From Prevotellaceae bacterium UBA1720 (GTDB lineage: Bacteria > Bacteroidota > Bacteroidia > Bacteroidales > Bacteroidaceae), in assembly GCA_002317475.1 (NCBI GenBank), contig DCIS01000067.1:1-42321 (forward strand): a DNA stretch of 42,321 nucleotides, in the 5' to 3' direction. The position numbers and the translations under genes were made by a program. The notes beneath the pieces were generated by a model. That model saw only the letters and a list, made by a program, of their open reading frames with translations, was not told the origin of the DNA and did no database searches. Positions within the stretch are counted from its first letter, which is position 1. Every line of letters begins with the position of its first letter. Of the stretch, positions 22,835-32,087 are shown piece after piece.

Positions 22835-25720
22835 CTATTTAACCAGGATCTTACGACCATTGCTGATATAGAGACCCTGGCGTGGATGAGCGATGCGACG
22901 ACCAGAGAGATCGAAACAGGGAGCATCAGCAGCCTCCTCGGGGGTGATGGCGTGAATAGGGGTAACCTCTTCCTTGGTCATTTTACCATAGCCATAGAGG
23001 CGGAAATTATCGAAGAGGGTCCAGTAACCACTAGCGGCATTGTTAGTGGACTTGATGCCCAGTTTGAAATTGGCATCGGTGGTAGTGGTGGTGATGACGC
23101 TGTTGTCGTAGTAACCCTTCTTGAACCAAGACTGAGCACTTGCCATCGAAGCGGGAATGTAGCCCAAGTCATTGATCTTGGTGCTACCCGAACCGAGACT
23201 TGTACTTGTTGCGCCCTCGCAGATGTTCTGTACCTTGGCGGTCTTGGTCTTGGCATAAACGACAGCGTTGACGTTGTTCTTGCCCCCTTCGACGAAGTCA
23301 TAATAGATGTCGTCCAAGGTGCCGGGACGCTGGAAAGCCTGTACGCGAACCTCATAGGTGGCAGCAGGGAGTTTCATCTGGAGCGTCTGGTAGAAGTCGA
23401 AGTTCGTCTGATAGTATTCGCAGCATGAGTTGCTCCAGGCTGCCGACTCGCTCCATCCACTGGCATCGTTGTCGAAGTTAGGGTTGTCGATGAGGAAGGT
23501 GAGGTCAAAGGGTTGGCTGGCATCCAGCGGAGTGAAGTGAACCAGTAAATCGTGGAGTATCTCCTTGATATGCTCCAGGGCTTCCGTGGCTTGTGAGGGA
23601 GAGGTGTAACCGGGCATGGCCTCCTCGATCTCGGTGAGCTGCATGTTGGTGCCCTCGTCCAATATCTCCACGGTGGTGTCGAGCACATCTCCATTATTGA
23701 GATAATGAGGTACGGCCAGGAGTGCGCGCAGGTGGGCAATCCACGTGCTTAGTTCCTTGTTCATCCCCTCCATGGCAATGGCGTCGAGATTGTTCATCTC
23801 GTCAGCCGTAAGGAAGATCCACTGCTGCTTGGTACCACTGTTGGCGAGGTTGACGGTCTTTGCCGTAACACCGGTCGTGGTAGCCTCGAGGGCTTCAGAA
23901 CTGTACTTGTTGGGGTGCATTACCCAAAAGGCCTCCTTCTCCAACTTGGCGCTACCCGAACCAATGGTAGAGGTGATGCGAGCAGGCATGAGATGCAGTT
24001 TCTCTGCATCAGTGGGATTGGTACGGCTGGCCATCTTGTAACTGCTGGCGTAGGAGAGCATCCTGCCTGTACCTACATTAACGAAATAATAGAGGCGCGT
24101 CTTGGGGTCGTACTTGATGTTCCAGGCATACTCGTCGTTGGCTTGTGCCTCGGAGGCAGAGATGGCATTCCACTTCACAGACGTACCACTGGCACAAAGA
24201 TAACCAGTGAGCTTACCCGTAGAGTCGTCATTGCTCTTGATATAGTACTTGGTGGTGTCATTCTGCTCAAAAACATAGGCTGGAGAAGCAAAACCTACAC
24301 CGCTGGTGCAAGGCAGACCATCCTGGTGCATGGCATGGGTGATGAGGATGTTGGCGTAGTAGAGGCACTGGTTGGAGGGCTGATAACTGTCCTCGCCTGC
24401 ACCATTGATGCCATAGGGCCACATGTGTGTACCGTCACCCTTCATGATGGACGTCTGGTCGTTGTCGAAGAAGCGAACCATCTTCGTAGCCATGGGACCT
24501 AACCATGTGCCGCGAGAGGTCTCGGCACGCAGGTTGCTGTTGTTGTACCACTCACCGGTAGTACCTACACCCACACCGTGATTGGTCTCGTGGAGCATGG
24601 TACCCGTCTGCTGGTAGGGTGTGTTCTGACTGACACGCATCCAACCACCATAGGAACAATCGGCCGTACCACCACCTGCACCTGCTCCGGGAACATAGTG
24701 TACGGAGAGGTAGAAACCAGGGATGTAGGAGAGGTTGTTGTACATCCAGACACACTCTGCAGAGGCACTATTGATGCGGGCACAAGTCTCCTCGTCTCCG
24801 TTGTTGTCATTGAAATAGCCGTAGGTCATGTTGCCTGCGGGAAGGGTGACGATCTTCTTTGTTGCTCCGTAAGCCACATAGCCACCTGATGTCATGGCAT
24901 AGGGACGTACATAATAAACAGTAGAAGGAGTCAGTCCACGCATGACGTAGATGACACCATTATTGGTGAAGGTCTCGGTGGTCTTCTCGTCGAAGATGGT
25001 GGGCTCGCCCTCTTTACTCCAGCAGAAACCCTTCTCCTTGGATGTTCCCGTAACGGTGCTGCGACCCAGGGCAATGGTGTTGCCGGTAGGGATGAAATCG
25101 TAGGTGGTGACCTTGAGGGACGTGGGCGTAGCATTGGCTACCTTCTCCTTCAGCGCAGCCAATTCGGTGTCGAGACGTGCCTGCTCTGTAGCCAGACTGT
25201 CCTCGTTCACACCATTGTAATAGAGGCGGAAATTGTCCACGCAGACCCAATTTCCGTTACAGGTCTTCAGCTTTACGCCGATGTCTGCCTTGCCGTTAGC
25301 CACGGTAAAGACTACGCTATAGTCACCGAAGGCATTGAAGGCTACCTGTTCCTGTCCCGCATAGAGATAGGCACCCGTGCAGACCTTGCTGGGACTGGAT
25401 TGCGAGACATTCTTGGCACTGGCTACGAGGGTGTAAGTACCTGCGGGGAGGTTGCGCAACGTCTGGTACATACCACTGTTGGAACCGAGGGTTGAGCCCT
25501 TGGCTACCCATTTCTCCATCCACACCTCACCACTGCGTCCTTCAAATGAGGTGGTGTTGGTGTTGTAGGTAAAACTGCCTGGGTTGACCCATGCAGCAAA
25601 GCGTGAACCGAAATCGGGATTCTCGATGTATTTCTTTGTGACATCCTTGGGCTGAGCCATCAGCGAAAGGCTGAATGCTGTGTTCAGGGCTATAGATAAG
25701 ATTCTGATTTTCATTGTCAT
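22835..25720 (-). CDS. Secreted zincin-like protein (HExxH) with binding domains and T9SS-like CTD
   Basis: Exported protein of 961 aa. After a Sec leader (to about SLMAQ, 22) comes a galactose-binding-like beta-sandwich (about 28-170, YQTLRNLPAGTYTL, VCVDNFRLYY), an FN3-like segment (about 205-295, GLTPSTVYYVRPYA) and a likely metallopeptidase core with HETNHGVGVG at about 377-386. Glutamates at about 390 and 400 fit a gluzincin HExxH(8 or 18)E arrangement as in M60-like enzymes; which one binds zinc is not settled. A ricin-type trefoil-like region follows (about 480-640, ending GTKQQWIFL), then a second galactose-binding-like domain (about 725-905) and a sorting-type end (CFDLSGRR, QGLYISNGRK). 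Its start is 4 nt after the GH128-like stop. A role in cleaving glycoproteins such as mucins alongside the two glycosidase-like neighbours is my inference. Confidence 0.75.
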   Translation of the reverse strand: MTMKIRILSIALNTAFSLSLMAQPKDVTKKYIENPDFGSRFAAWVNPGSFTYNTNTTSFEGRSGEVWMEKWVAKGSTLGSNSGMYQTLRNLPAGTYTLVASAKNVSQSSPSKVCTGAYLYAGQEQVAFNAFGDYSVVFTVANGKADIGVKLKTCNGNWVCVDNFRLYYNGVNEDSLATEQARLDTELAALKEKVANATPTSLKVTTYDFIPTGNTIALGRSTVTGTSKEKGFCWSKEGEPTIFDEKTTETFTNNGVIYVMRGLTPSTVYYVRPYAMTSGGYVAYGATKKIVTLPAGNMTYGYFNDNNGDEETCARINSASAECVWMYNNLSYIPGFYLSVHYVPGAGAGGGTADCSYGGWMRVSQNTPYQQTGTMLHETNHGVGVGTTGEWYNNSNLRAETSRGTWLGPMATKMVRFFDNDQTSIMKGDGTHMWPYGINGAGEDSYQPSNQCLYYANILITHAMHQDGLPCTSGVGFASPAYVFEQNDTTKYYIKSNDDSTGKLTGYLCASGTSVKWNAISASEAQANDEYAWNIKYDPKTRLYYFVNVGTGRMLSYASSYKMASRTNPTDAEKLHLMPARITSTIGSGSAKLEKEAFWVMHPNKYSSEALEATTTGVTAKTVNLANSGTKQQWIFLTADEMNNLDAIAMEGMNKELSTWIAHLRALLAVPHYLNNGDVLDTTVEILDEGTNMQLTEIEEAMPGYTSPSQATEALEHIKEILHDLLVHFTPLDASQPFDLTFLIDNPNFDNDASGWSESAAWSNSCCEYYQTNFDFYQTLQMKLPAATYEVRVQAFQRPGTLDDIYYDFVEGGKNNVNAVVYAKTKTAKVQNICEGATSTSLGSGSTKINDLGYIPASMASAQSWFKKGYYDNSVITTTTTDANFKLGIKSTNNAASGYWTLFDNFRLYGYGKMTKEEVTPIHAITPEEAADAPCFDLSGRRIAHPRQGLYISNGRKILVK

Positions 25721-25724
25721 AAGA

Positions 25725-28535
25725 TTATCTTACAATTATCTTCTGTGATTTAGCACCATTGGTGACCACGTAGACACCTGCTGGTAACTGACTGTCGAAA
25801 GGAACCTGCTGACCATTCATGTTATAGGCCTTGGCATGGGCATCATTAGCATGAAGCATACCTCCCTCAGCAGAGACGGTGAAGGCCTCGGACTGGATGG
25901 TGTGGATGCCTACAGGCAGGAAGACTCCGGGTTCGTTGCCACTGGCGTTGATGTCGTCGCTGAGAATGAACCAACCCATATAGTCGCCGTTAGATTTGGC
26001 GGTCTTGACGGTAGAGGTGGTGGTTTCGTCGTGCTGACGCTTCACGCGAATGGCAGTGGTGGCGGTGTAGGTCTGTTCGCCCACGGTGATCTCTGCAGTC
26101 GTGATGCTACCCTGACGATAGCATGAAGTGGCAGCATAGTTGAACGTCTGGGGCGCACCTACGATGATGGGATTAATGAGATTGTAGGGGTTGCCCTCTG
26201 CATCGTTGAGCGCAACAGACACAGCGGTAGAGCCACCAACAGGACACTGCGTGTCACGACAGATGGTGAGCAACTTGCCCTCGCCAATCTGGTATGAACC
26301 GGGAAGGGCTGCCATGAAGTTGGTGCTCTGACCTGTGAAGTTGCCTGTGGCAGCCTCCTGACGGGTGAGCACGACCTTGAAACCTACGTTGGTGACATCA
26401 AAGGCACGAACCACGGTAGGTGCTGCCGTCTTGCTGGTGCTATTGTTCTGAACAGCCACAACGGGAGTAGTTCCCTCGGGGAATGGGGTGGAGAAGGTAA
26501 CCTGAATGGTGTCACCCTTGACCGAACCGATCTTTTCCACGAGCATCTGATGTTCCGCATCAAAATGATACACACCAAGAGGAAGGAGCATGTAGTCGGC
26601 AGTCTCTTTCTTCTCGATGGCTACAGCGGTGTTGAGCGTCCAGGGATTCAAACGAAACTTAAACTGGGTCTTGCTGATGCTGCTGATGAGGTTACTGATA
26701 CCATTGGTGGTGTTCTTGTTGCTGAGCAGACCCACGAAAACGGCGGGAGTGACCTCTGCACCGGTCTCGTCCAGACGTGCCTCAAACTCCGTGCTGATCT
26801 CGTCGGACGAGGCAATCTCCAAAGTGCCATAACCCAGTACGCCTACGCTGTTGGCTGCAGAGATGGTAAGAGGAAGTTCCTCGCTGTAGTGCTTGCCCTT
26901 GCTGAAATCAGTCACCATCACACGGTAGGTGTAGAGGCCTGCCTCAGAGAGGGTGTCGGTATAGGCATATGTAGCACCGTTGGCATCGGTCTGATCCTTG
27001 GGTGTAATCTCAGACAGGGTGTTCCACTTGCTGCTGCCGGGATTCTTGCGCTGCAACTCCATACCAGCCACCATATCACCGTTGGGATCGGACCACTCAA
27101 CCTTGAAGGTCTTGCGTGTCTTGTTGTAGGTGCCCGTGATACTGGTAGGGTCTGAAACGACAATCTTGGGGACGTACTCGTTGCTGGCATTGTAAGCCAA
27201 TCCCGTCTCTGTGGAAGCATAGTATTCACCGAGCTTCGTAAGACTGCCGTCACGGTATACCTTGGTGTACCATGCCTCGCTGTTCCAGTAGAAGTAACGC
27301 TCAACACGTGGATGGCTGTTCAACTGATCAATAATGGGCTTAGTGCCGTTGTATGTAGCGTCATCACTCTGGCACCCATCGGCAAAGGCACCATTGCGGT
27401 TCCAACTGGCACCCCATACCCACTCGCTGATCCAGATGGGACGGCCATTGCCATAGTAATCACTGTACCATGTGAGGTTGTTGAAAGAACCTGAAGGCCA
27501 GTAGCAGTGAAGGTCGAGGATGTCGCAACGCCAACCACGCTTGTCAATCTCCTCGATGAACTCCTTGAGATGACCCATACTGCCGTCATGGCTCGACTCA
27601 GAGCAGAGACGCAGACCGGTACGCATCAGGTTGCGCCAGTTGCCCAGGACGGTAGCAACATCCTGAGGATGATCATCGGCAGAGTTGCCGGGCTCGTTGT
27701 TGGTCTTCATGTGACAAGTGCCATCTACACTGCCACAGGTAGCAGGAGAAGGCCAGTCCTCGTAGATGTGGTGTGAAATCCATTCTACATCAGGCAGGAG
27801 CGATGAGTTGCCTTGTCCCCAGTCGAAGCATGAGGTGGTACGAAGGGCTGCGTTGGCTTCTTTGGATGTATCATGTACACCAGCCTTTGAAGCATTGTAC
27901 CACTTGAAGAGACGATAGGAGGAGATGGTGCCCTTGAAGGGAGCGGGCATTACGGAGAACTCGAGATCCTCCATGTCAGCAATGAAACAGCGACTGTAGC
28001 CCCAACCACTCTGACCTACGGCAAAGGTGACCATATAGCCACGCTTGAGCTTGAAGGACTGAATCTTATTGTTGAGGGTGGTTGTGGTGAGCGATTTCAT
28101 AAAACCGCCGCTTGAACCCTCGGTATAGCTGACACAACTGTCGCCCTGAAAATTCTCCTCGGTGTAGCATGTGAGGGGTTTGATGGTGCTGGCATAGGGG
28201 AAGATGATGGCACCACGATTGAACATCTTCACCTGGCAGTTCTTGCCATTGACAGCCTGCTCGCCATTGATAAAGACATGGTTGGGCAGAATGTTCTTGA
28301 TGACATCACTGGGACGAATCATCTTGATGATCAGCACGGCGTGGTCGGTGTTCTCGATGTTGACACTACCCATGGCGCCAAAAGGAGCATCTGCGTCGCT
28401 GATGACATAGTCCACATCCTCGGTGAGGGTGATGGTCTCGTTCACCTGCTTCGCGGTGGTTGTGGTGTTCTTGGCATTCAGCCCTAAAGCACTGAGTGCC
28501 AGTACAGAAGCAAGAAAATATCTGGTTAGTTTCAT
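25725..28535 (-). CDS. GH128-like secreted glycosidase with crystallin-like and FN3 domains, T9SS-like CTD
   Basis: I place the start at 28535 (MKLTRYFLASVLALSALGLNA, a good Sec leader) rather than the in-frame ATG at 28586, whose 17 extra residues are polar; this gives 936 aa. Residues about 121-175 resemble a beta/gamma-crystallin motif (CYTEENFQGDSC, then NNKIQSFKLKRGYMVTF). The catalytic part at about 205-450 resembles the glycosyl-hydrolase catalytic core of GH128 (clan GH-A): E281 in TNNEPGN as acid/base and E371 in WISEWVWG as nucleophile, with ILDLHCYWPSGS between. An FN3 domain follows at about 470-570 (FKVEWSDPNGD, GLYTYRVMVTD), then further beta domains and a sorting-type end (AYNMNGQQV, AGVYVVTNGAK). 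GH128 enzymes act on beta-1,3-glucan; substrate here is not proven. It is 75 nt downstream of the GH43-like gene. Confidence 0.78.
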   Translation of the reverse strand: MKLTRYFLASVLALSALGLNAKNTTTTAKQVNETITLTEDVDYVISDADAPFGAMGSVNIENTDHAVLIIKMIRPSDVIKNILPNHVFINGEQAVNGKNCQVKMFNRGAIIFPYASTIKPLTCYTEENFQGDSCVSYTEGSSGGFMKSLTTTTLNNKIQSFKLKRGYMVTFAVGQSGWGYSRCFIADMEDLEFSVMPAPFKGTISSYRLFKWYNASKAGVHDTSKEANAALRTTSCFDWGQGNSSLLPDVEWISHHIYEDWPSPATCGSVDGTCHMKTNNEPGNSADDHPQDVATVLGNWRNLMRTGLRLCSESSHDGSMGHLKEFIEEIDKRGWRCDILDLHCYWPSGSFNNLTWYSDYYGNGRPIWISEWVWGASWNRNGAFADGCQSDDATYNGTKPIIDQLNSHPRVERYFYWNSEAWYTKVYRDGSLTKLGEYYASTETGLAYNASNEYVPKIVVSDPTSITGTYNKTRKTFKVEWSDPNGDMVAGMELQRKNPGSSKWNTLSEITPKDQTDANGATYAYTDTLSEAGLYTYRVMVTDFSKGKHYSEELPLTISAANSVGVLGYGTLEIASSDEISTEFEARLDETGAEVTPAVFVGLLSNKNTTNGISNLISSISKTQFKFRLNPWTLNTAVAIEKKETADYMLLPLGVYHFDAEHQMLVEKIGSVKGDTIQVTFSTPFPEGTTPVVAVQNNSTSKTAAPTVVRAFDVTNVGFKVVLTRQEAATGNFTGQSTNFMAALPGSYQIGEGKLLTICRDTQCPVGGSTAVSVALNDAEGNPYNLINPIIVGAPQTFNYAATSCYRQGSITTAEITVGEQTYTATTAIRVKRQHDETTTSTVKTAKSNGDYMGWFILSDDINASGNEPGVFLPVGIHTIQSEAFTVSAEGGMLHANDAHAKAYNMNGQQVPFDSQLPAGVYVVTNGAKSQKIIVR

Positions 28536-28610
28536 TATTTTGGTATATTTAGGTAAATGATGGGAGCTACTTGATATGACTCCCAATGGTTATTTGAAAC
28601 AACGGTTTTC

Positions 28611-29768
28611 TTACTGAGCAAAGAAGGCGTTCAGACGTGCCTCGAGTGCCTTGAAGGACTTCGTGGAAGCCTCGCTGTTAAGGGTCTTCTCGATATCCTC
28701 GATCATAGCCTTACGGTTCTGCAACTGATAGAGGGTCAGCGTGGGAACAGAGCGACTACGCAGGTTCTCCTTGGCCTTCTGGAACTTTTCCCAGTTCTTC
28801 AGCAGTGCCTCTTCCTCAGCGGTGATGGCGATGACGGTGCCATGACGGGGAGTGAAGGCACCAGTGGTCTTGGTGTCCTGGACGCGCTTGAAGGTCAAGA
28901 GGTCGGCACTCTTGCAGAACTGGTAGTGACCAGCCATGTAGCAGTCGTACATCAGACACCAGCTGCCATCATGCAGACGGAAGACACCGGCACCCTCGAC
29001 AGCATCCTTGGTGTCCTGGCAGAAACCATCCTGGAGTTTCCACTCCTTGTAGTTGTGGAGATCCTTGGCAATGAACTGCTTGATGCCCTTCTGACGACCA
29101 TTCTCCGTCTTGTAGAAGATATGGTAGTCGCCCTTGTCATCCTTTACGATATCGGTGTCAATGGCTGCATCACCAGTATCGAAGAGTACCTTGGGTTCGC
29201 CCTCGAAATCGCTGAAGTCAGCGTTGGCATAGCAATAGTAAACCTTGTCGTAGGGGATGCTGCCATCATCGGTGAGCAGACTGAAGTAGACCATGTACTT
29301 GCCCACACTGGCATCATAGATGGTCTGAGGAGCCCAGACACGAGTGACGTGAGCAAAATGGGTACCCTTGTACTTCTCGGGGAAATGGATGGTGTGGTGC
29401 TCCCAGTTGATGAGGTTCTTCGAGCGTAGCAGTACCATACCACGATTGCTGGCCCAACCCTGACTGCTGGCCATGTCGGTCACAACCTGATAGAAGTAAC
29501 CGTCCTCACCACGAAGGATATGGGGATCACGTACAGCCTTCTTCAGGGCGATGGTGTCGCTGGCAATGATGGGCTTACCGTCATTCAGGGGATTCCAGGT
29601 CCAACCATCCTCACTCAAGGCATAGCGGATCTGCTCTTCCTGTACGGCATTGCCGGTGAAATAGGTGAAGAGATACGAGGTGTACTTGGGCTTTGCAGCG
29701 AACAATGAGGTTGTTGCCAACGCTCCGAAAGCGAACAGTGAAACTGCTTTTCTGAGATTGTTTTTCAT
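28611..29768 (-). CDS. GH43-like five-bladed propeller glycosidase, exported
   Basis: A 385-aa exported protein with Sec leader (to about SLFAA, 25). Repeated blade motifs of the GH43 family are visible: WTWNPLNDGKPII (57-69), VRDPHILRGEDGYFY (79-93), LRSKNLINWE, VWAPQTIYD (144-152), AAIDTDIVKDDKGDYHIFY (201-219), VEGAGVFRLHDGSW (257-270). Likely carboxylates are D81 (base), D204 or D206 (pKa modulator) and E258 (acid), all present, so the enzyme should be active. GH43 members remove arabinose or xylose or related sugars by inversion; the exact substrate cannot be read here. It ends without a sorting-type domain (LNAFFAQ), so it may stay in the periplasm. First gene of the four-gene unit, behind a strong consensus promoter. 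Confidence 0.82.
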   Translation of the reverse strand: MKNNLRKAVSLFAFGALATTSLFAAKPKYTSYLFTYFTGNAVQEEQIRYALSEDGWTWNPLNDGKPIIASDTIALKKAVRDPHILRGEDGYFYQVVTDMASSQGWASNRGMVLLRSKNLINWEHHTIHFPEKYKGTHFAHVTRVWAPQTIYDASVGKYMVYFSLLTDDGSIPYDKVYYCYANADFSDFEGEPKVLFDTGDAAIDTDIVKDDKGDYHIFYKTENGRQKGIKQFIAKDLHNYKEWKLQDGFCQDTKDAVEGAGVFRLHDGSWCLMYDCYMAGHYQFCKSADLLTFKRVQDTKTTGAFTPRHGTVIAITAEEEALLKNWEKFQKAKENLRSRSVPTLTLYQLQNRKAMIEDIEKTLNSEASTKSFKALEARLNAFFAQ

Positions 29769-29828
29769 GCTTTATTTATTTTTTAGATTTGTTATTTGCA
29801 AAATGGAATTATGCCTTGCACAATGTTT

Positions 29829-29867
29829 TGGTATGCAAAGATAACAAATTATTCGTTTCTAAACAAA
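29829..29867 (-). promoter_or_regulatory. Bacteroidetes consensus promoter for the GH43-like operon
   Basis: Read on the minus strand: TTTG (29867-29864), a 20-nt spacer, then TATCTTTG (29843-29836), which fits the -33 TTTG and -7 TAnnTTTG consensus of the Bacteroides primary sigma factor with ideal spacing. Transcription should start near 29829, giving a leader of about 60 nt. A 7-bp inverted repeat (29858-29864 with 29869-29875) overlaps the -33 box and could be an operator. Confidence 0.75.
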
Positions 29868-29942
29868 TGTTTAGACAGGAGAAACAAAGTGAAATGAAAA
29901 ATAAAACGCAGGAAGGTTCTTAGGATGCAGACAATTTTGTCA

Positions 29943-32069
29943 TTATTTCTTATTCTTCTTGCGTAACTGTTGTGCAATGGCCCAATGAATATCTGCCTTT
30001 TCCTCGTTGCCAAGACTGGAATAGCAGTCACCGAGGAGATCGTATGAACGGGCATGGTCCTGCTTGATGCTGGTGGCATGCTCCAGGGAGTTGATGGCTT
30101 CAGTCCACTGACTCATCTCCATGTGCAGACGACCGAGGTTGAAATGAGCCTTGAAATGCTTGGGACTGATACTGACAGCATGCTTCAGACAGTGCATGGC
30201 ATCATGGAACTCTCCTTGGTCCATCAGCGTTACGCCCTTTCTTACCCATGCATCCACCATGGTGGGACAGAGTTCGATGGCCTTGTCGTAATTGGCAATG
30301 GCGGCTTTGGCATCATGAGCCTCTGTGACACAGGTGTTGCCCATCTCGTAATATTCCTTGGCATATTTCTCCAGGCGGAGGTCCTGCTGGTGCATGCGAT
30401 CACGCATCTCCTGGTTCTCCTGGCGAAGGTGGTTGATGAGGTTTAGTTTTCGTCGGATGAGACGTCTGGCATGGGGTTTCTCAATGTCGTAGCGGGCATG
30501 GATAGCCACGAAGAAATGTTGCAGACAAGCCTCCATGTCACCTTCTTTGAAGGCACGTGAAGCATCGGCATATTCAATATCAGCTTTGGCCAACTGTAGG
30601 GCACGTCGTACGGCATTCTCGTCGTTGAAGTTGCTGGCAAAGCGCGTTATCTCAGGGCGTACGAAGATGTCTGCCTGACTGAGGGGACGGCACAGCGTCA
30701 TACCCTCCAATGAGGTGCAACGACTCAGTGCCACATAAGCCTGTCCACCAGCGAAAGTGCCTCCTGTGAGGTCGATGGTGACCTGCTTGAACGTCAGACC
30801 CTGACTCTTGTGGATGGTAATGGCCCAGGCCAGACGTAAGGGGAACTGACTGAAAGATCCAAGTACTTCTTCGTCAATTTTTTTCTCCGTCTCATTGTAG
30901 GTGTAACGGACATTCTCCCAGATGTCGGGTTTTACGATGACTTCCTTACCATCTTCGGTCATTACGCCTATCTCCTGCTCTTCCTCGTCGATGTGGATGA
31001 TGGTTCCCAGTGTTCCATTGACGAACTGCTTGTCCCTGTCGTTCTTCACGAAGATGATCTGTGCACCGCATTTCAGTTCCAGTTCCATCAGGGTGGGCAA
31101 CGAGGATTCGGGGAAGTCGCCTGTGATGGTGCCTCGGAACATGGAAGCTTCTCCAGCCAGTTTGTCCAGATTGGTCTGGTTGATATAGTCCACATTGTCA
31201 CGACGGGTGGCCAGGACGATGTTCAGGGTGGGTTGTTCTGGCGTAGGGGTGGCGTTCACGTCGAAGTCGCCATCGTTTTCTCCGCGACCAAAACGCGGAG
31301 CGCCATCGTTTTCAACGTTTTTAGCGCTGTCGTTTTCACCGTTTTTTGCACTATCGTTTTCTCCCTTTTCCTTGACACGTAGGTTGAGTAGTTGCATCTC
31401 AAGGGGTGTGATTTCACCCATACGGATATGATCCAGGGCACGGATGAATCCAGCATCCTTCTGACGGAAAACCTTGGTCAACTCAATGCTGACCAGTTCT
31501 ATCTCGCGAAAGACTCGTGCCGTGAAGAAATAAGGATTGGGGTAGAAACGCATGAGGATGTCACGCTCGTCATTCTTTACCACAGGTTCCAACTGAAAGA
31601 CGTCTCCGATGAAGAGCATCTGTTTCCCGCCAAAAGGTAGTCGCCAGTTGCCTGTATAGGTACGCAGGATGCGATCCATGAAGTCGATGATGTCGGCTCG
31701 CACCATACTGATCTCATCAATGACAATGAGTTCCAGTTCGCGTATCAACTTGATATGCTCCTTGTTATAGCGCAGGAAATCACGCAGACGACGACCTTGG
31801 TAACGAGGGTCGTCAGGCACAAGGGGATGGAAGGGCAGTTTGAAGAAACTATGCATCGTGGCACCACCAGCGTTGATGGCGGCAATGCCCGTTGGGGCAA
31901 GGATGACATGCTTCTTCTTCGTGTTCTTGCACACATAGCGTAGGAAGGTACTCTTACCCGTTCCCGCCTTACCCGTCAAGAAGATGCTGTGATGGGTGTG
32001 CGTGATCAGGTTCAGCGCATTCTGAAACTCCGGACTACTGGTGTCTATGTGTTCAACCTCTAATGCCAT
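29943..32069 (-). CDS. PIF1/RecD-like helicase with C-terminal TPR repeats
   Basis: A 708-aa cytoplasmic ATPase. Helicase motifs are present: Walker A GKAGTGKS (33-40, K39), GIAAINAGGATMHSFF, Walker B VIDEISM (D118, E119), motif III GDVFQLEPV (155-163), and the C-terminal motifs WAITIHKSQGLTF and AYVALSRCTSLEG, as in PIF1-type superfamily 1B helicases. Residues about 530-705 form TPR-type helices (e.g. AIANYDKAIELCPTMVDAW, AMHCLKHAVSISPKHFKAHF), so it probably works with a protein partner. Between helicase motifs lies a low-complexity insert with repeated END units (about 232-267). It follows the penicillin-binding protein by 18 nt. Role in DNA repair or fork processing is the family expectation. 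Confidence 0.88.
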   Translation of the reverse strand: MALEVEHIDTSSPEFQNALNLITHTHHSIFLTGKAGTGKSTFLRYVCKNTKKKHVILAPTGIAAINAGGATMHSFFKLPFHPLVPDDPRYQGRRLRDFLRYNKEHIKLIRELELIVIDEISMVRADIIDFMDRILRTYTGNWRLPFGGKQMLFIGDVFQLEPVVKNDERDILMRFYPNPYFFTARVFREIELVSIELTKVFRQKDAGFIRALDHIRMGEITPLEMQLLNLRVKEKGENDSAKNGENDSAKNVENDGAPRFGRGENDGDFDVNATPTPEQPTLNIVLATRRDNVDYINQTNLDKLAGEASMFRGTITGDFPESSLPTLMELELKCGAQIIFVKNDRDKQFVNGTLGTIIHIDEEEQEIGVMTEDGKEVIVKPDIWENVRYTYNETEKKIDEEVLGSFSQFPLRLAWAITIHKSQGLTFKQVTIDLTGGTFAGGQAYVALSRCTSLEGMTLCRPLSQADIFVRPEITRFASNFNDENAVRRALQLAKADIEYADASRAFKEGDMEACLQHFFVAIHARYDIEKPHARRLIRRKLNLINHLRQENQEMRDRMHQQDLRLEKYAKEYYEMGNTCVTEAHDAKAAIANYDKAIELCPTMVDAWVRKGVTLMDQGEFHDAMHCLKHAVSISPKHFKAHFNLGRLHMEMSQWTEAINSLEHATSIKQDHARSYDLLGDCYSSLGNEEKADIHWAIAQQLRKKNKK
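31270..31373 (-). repeat. In-frame ~24-bp repeats inside the helicase gene
   Basis: About four copies of a (G/V)END-coding unit; two are 24-nt GENDSAKN units back to back. They include a perfect 7-bp hairpin CTCCGCG (31280-31286) with CGCGGAG (31294-31300). Unit length is a multiple of three, so copy changes would keep the frame. Confidence 0.8.
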
Positions 32070-32087
32070 ACTGTGGTGTAGTAGGTG

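Noticed and set aside
21632..29867. Classical polysaccharide utilisation locus
   Set aside because: No SusC- or SusD-like gene occurs anywhere in the window, so I describe it only as a SusCD-free glycosidase unit.
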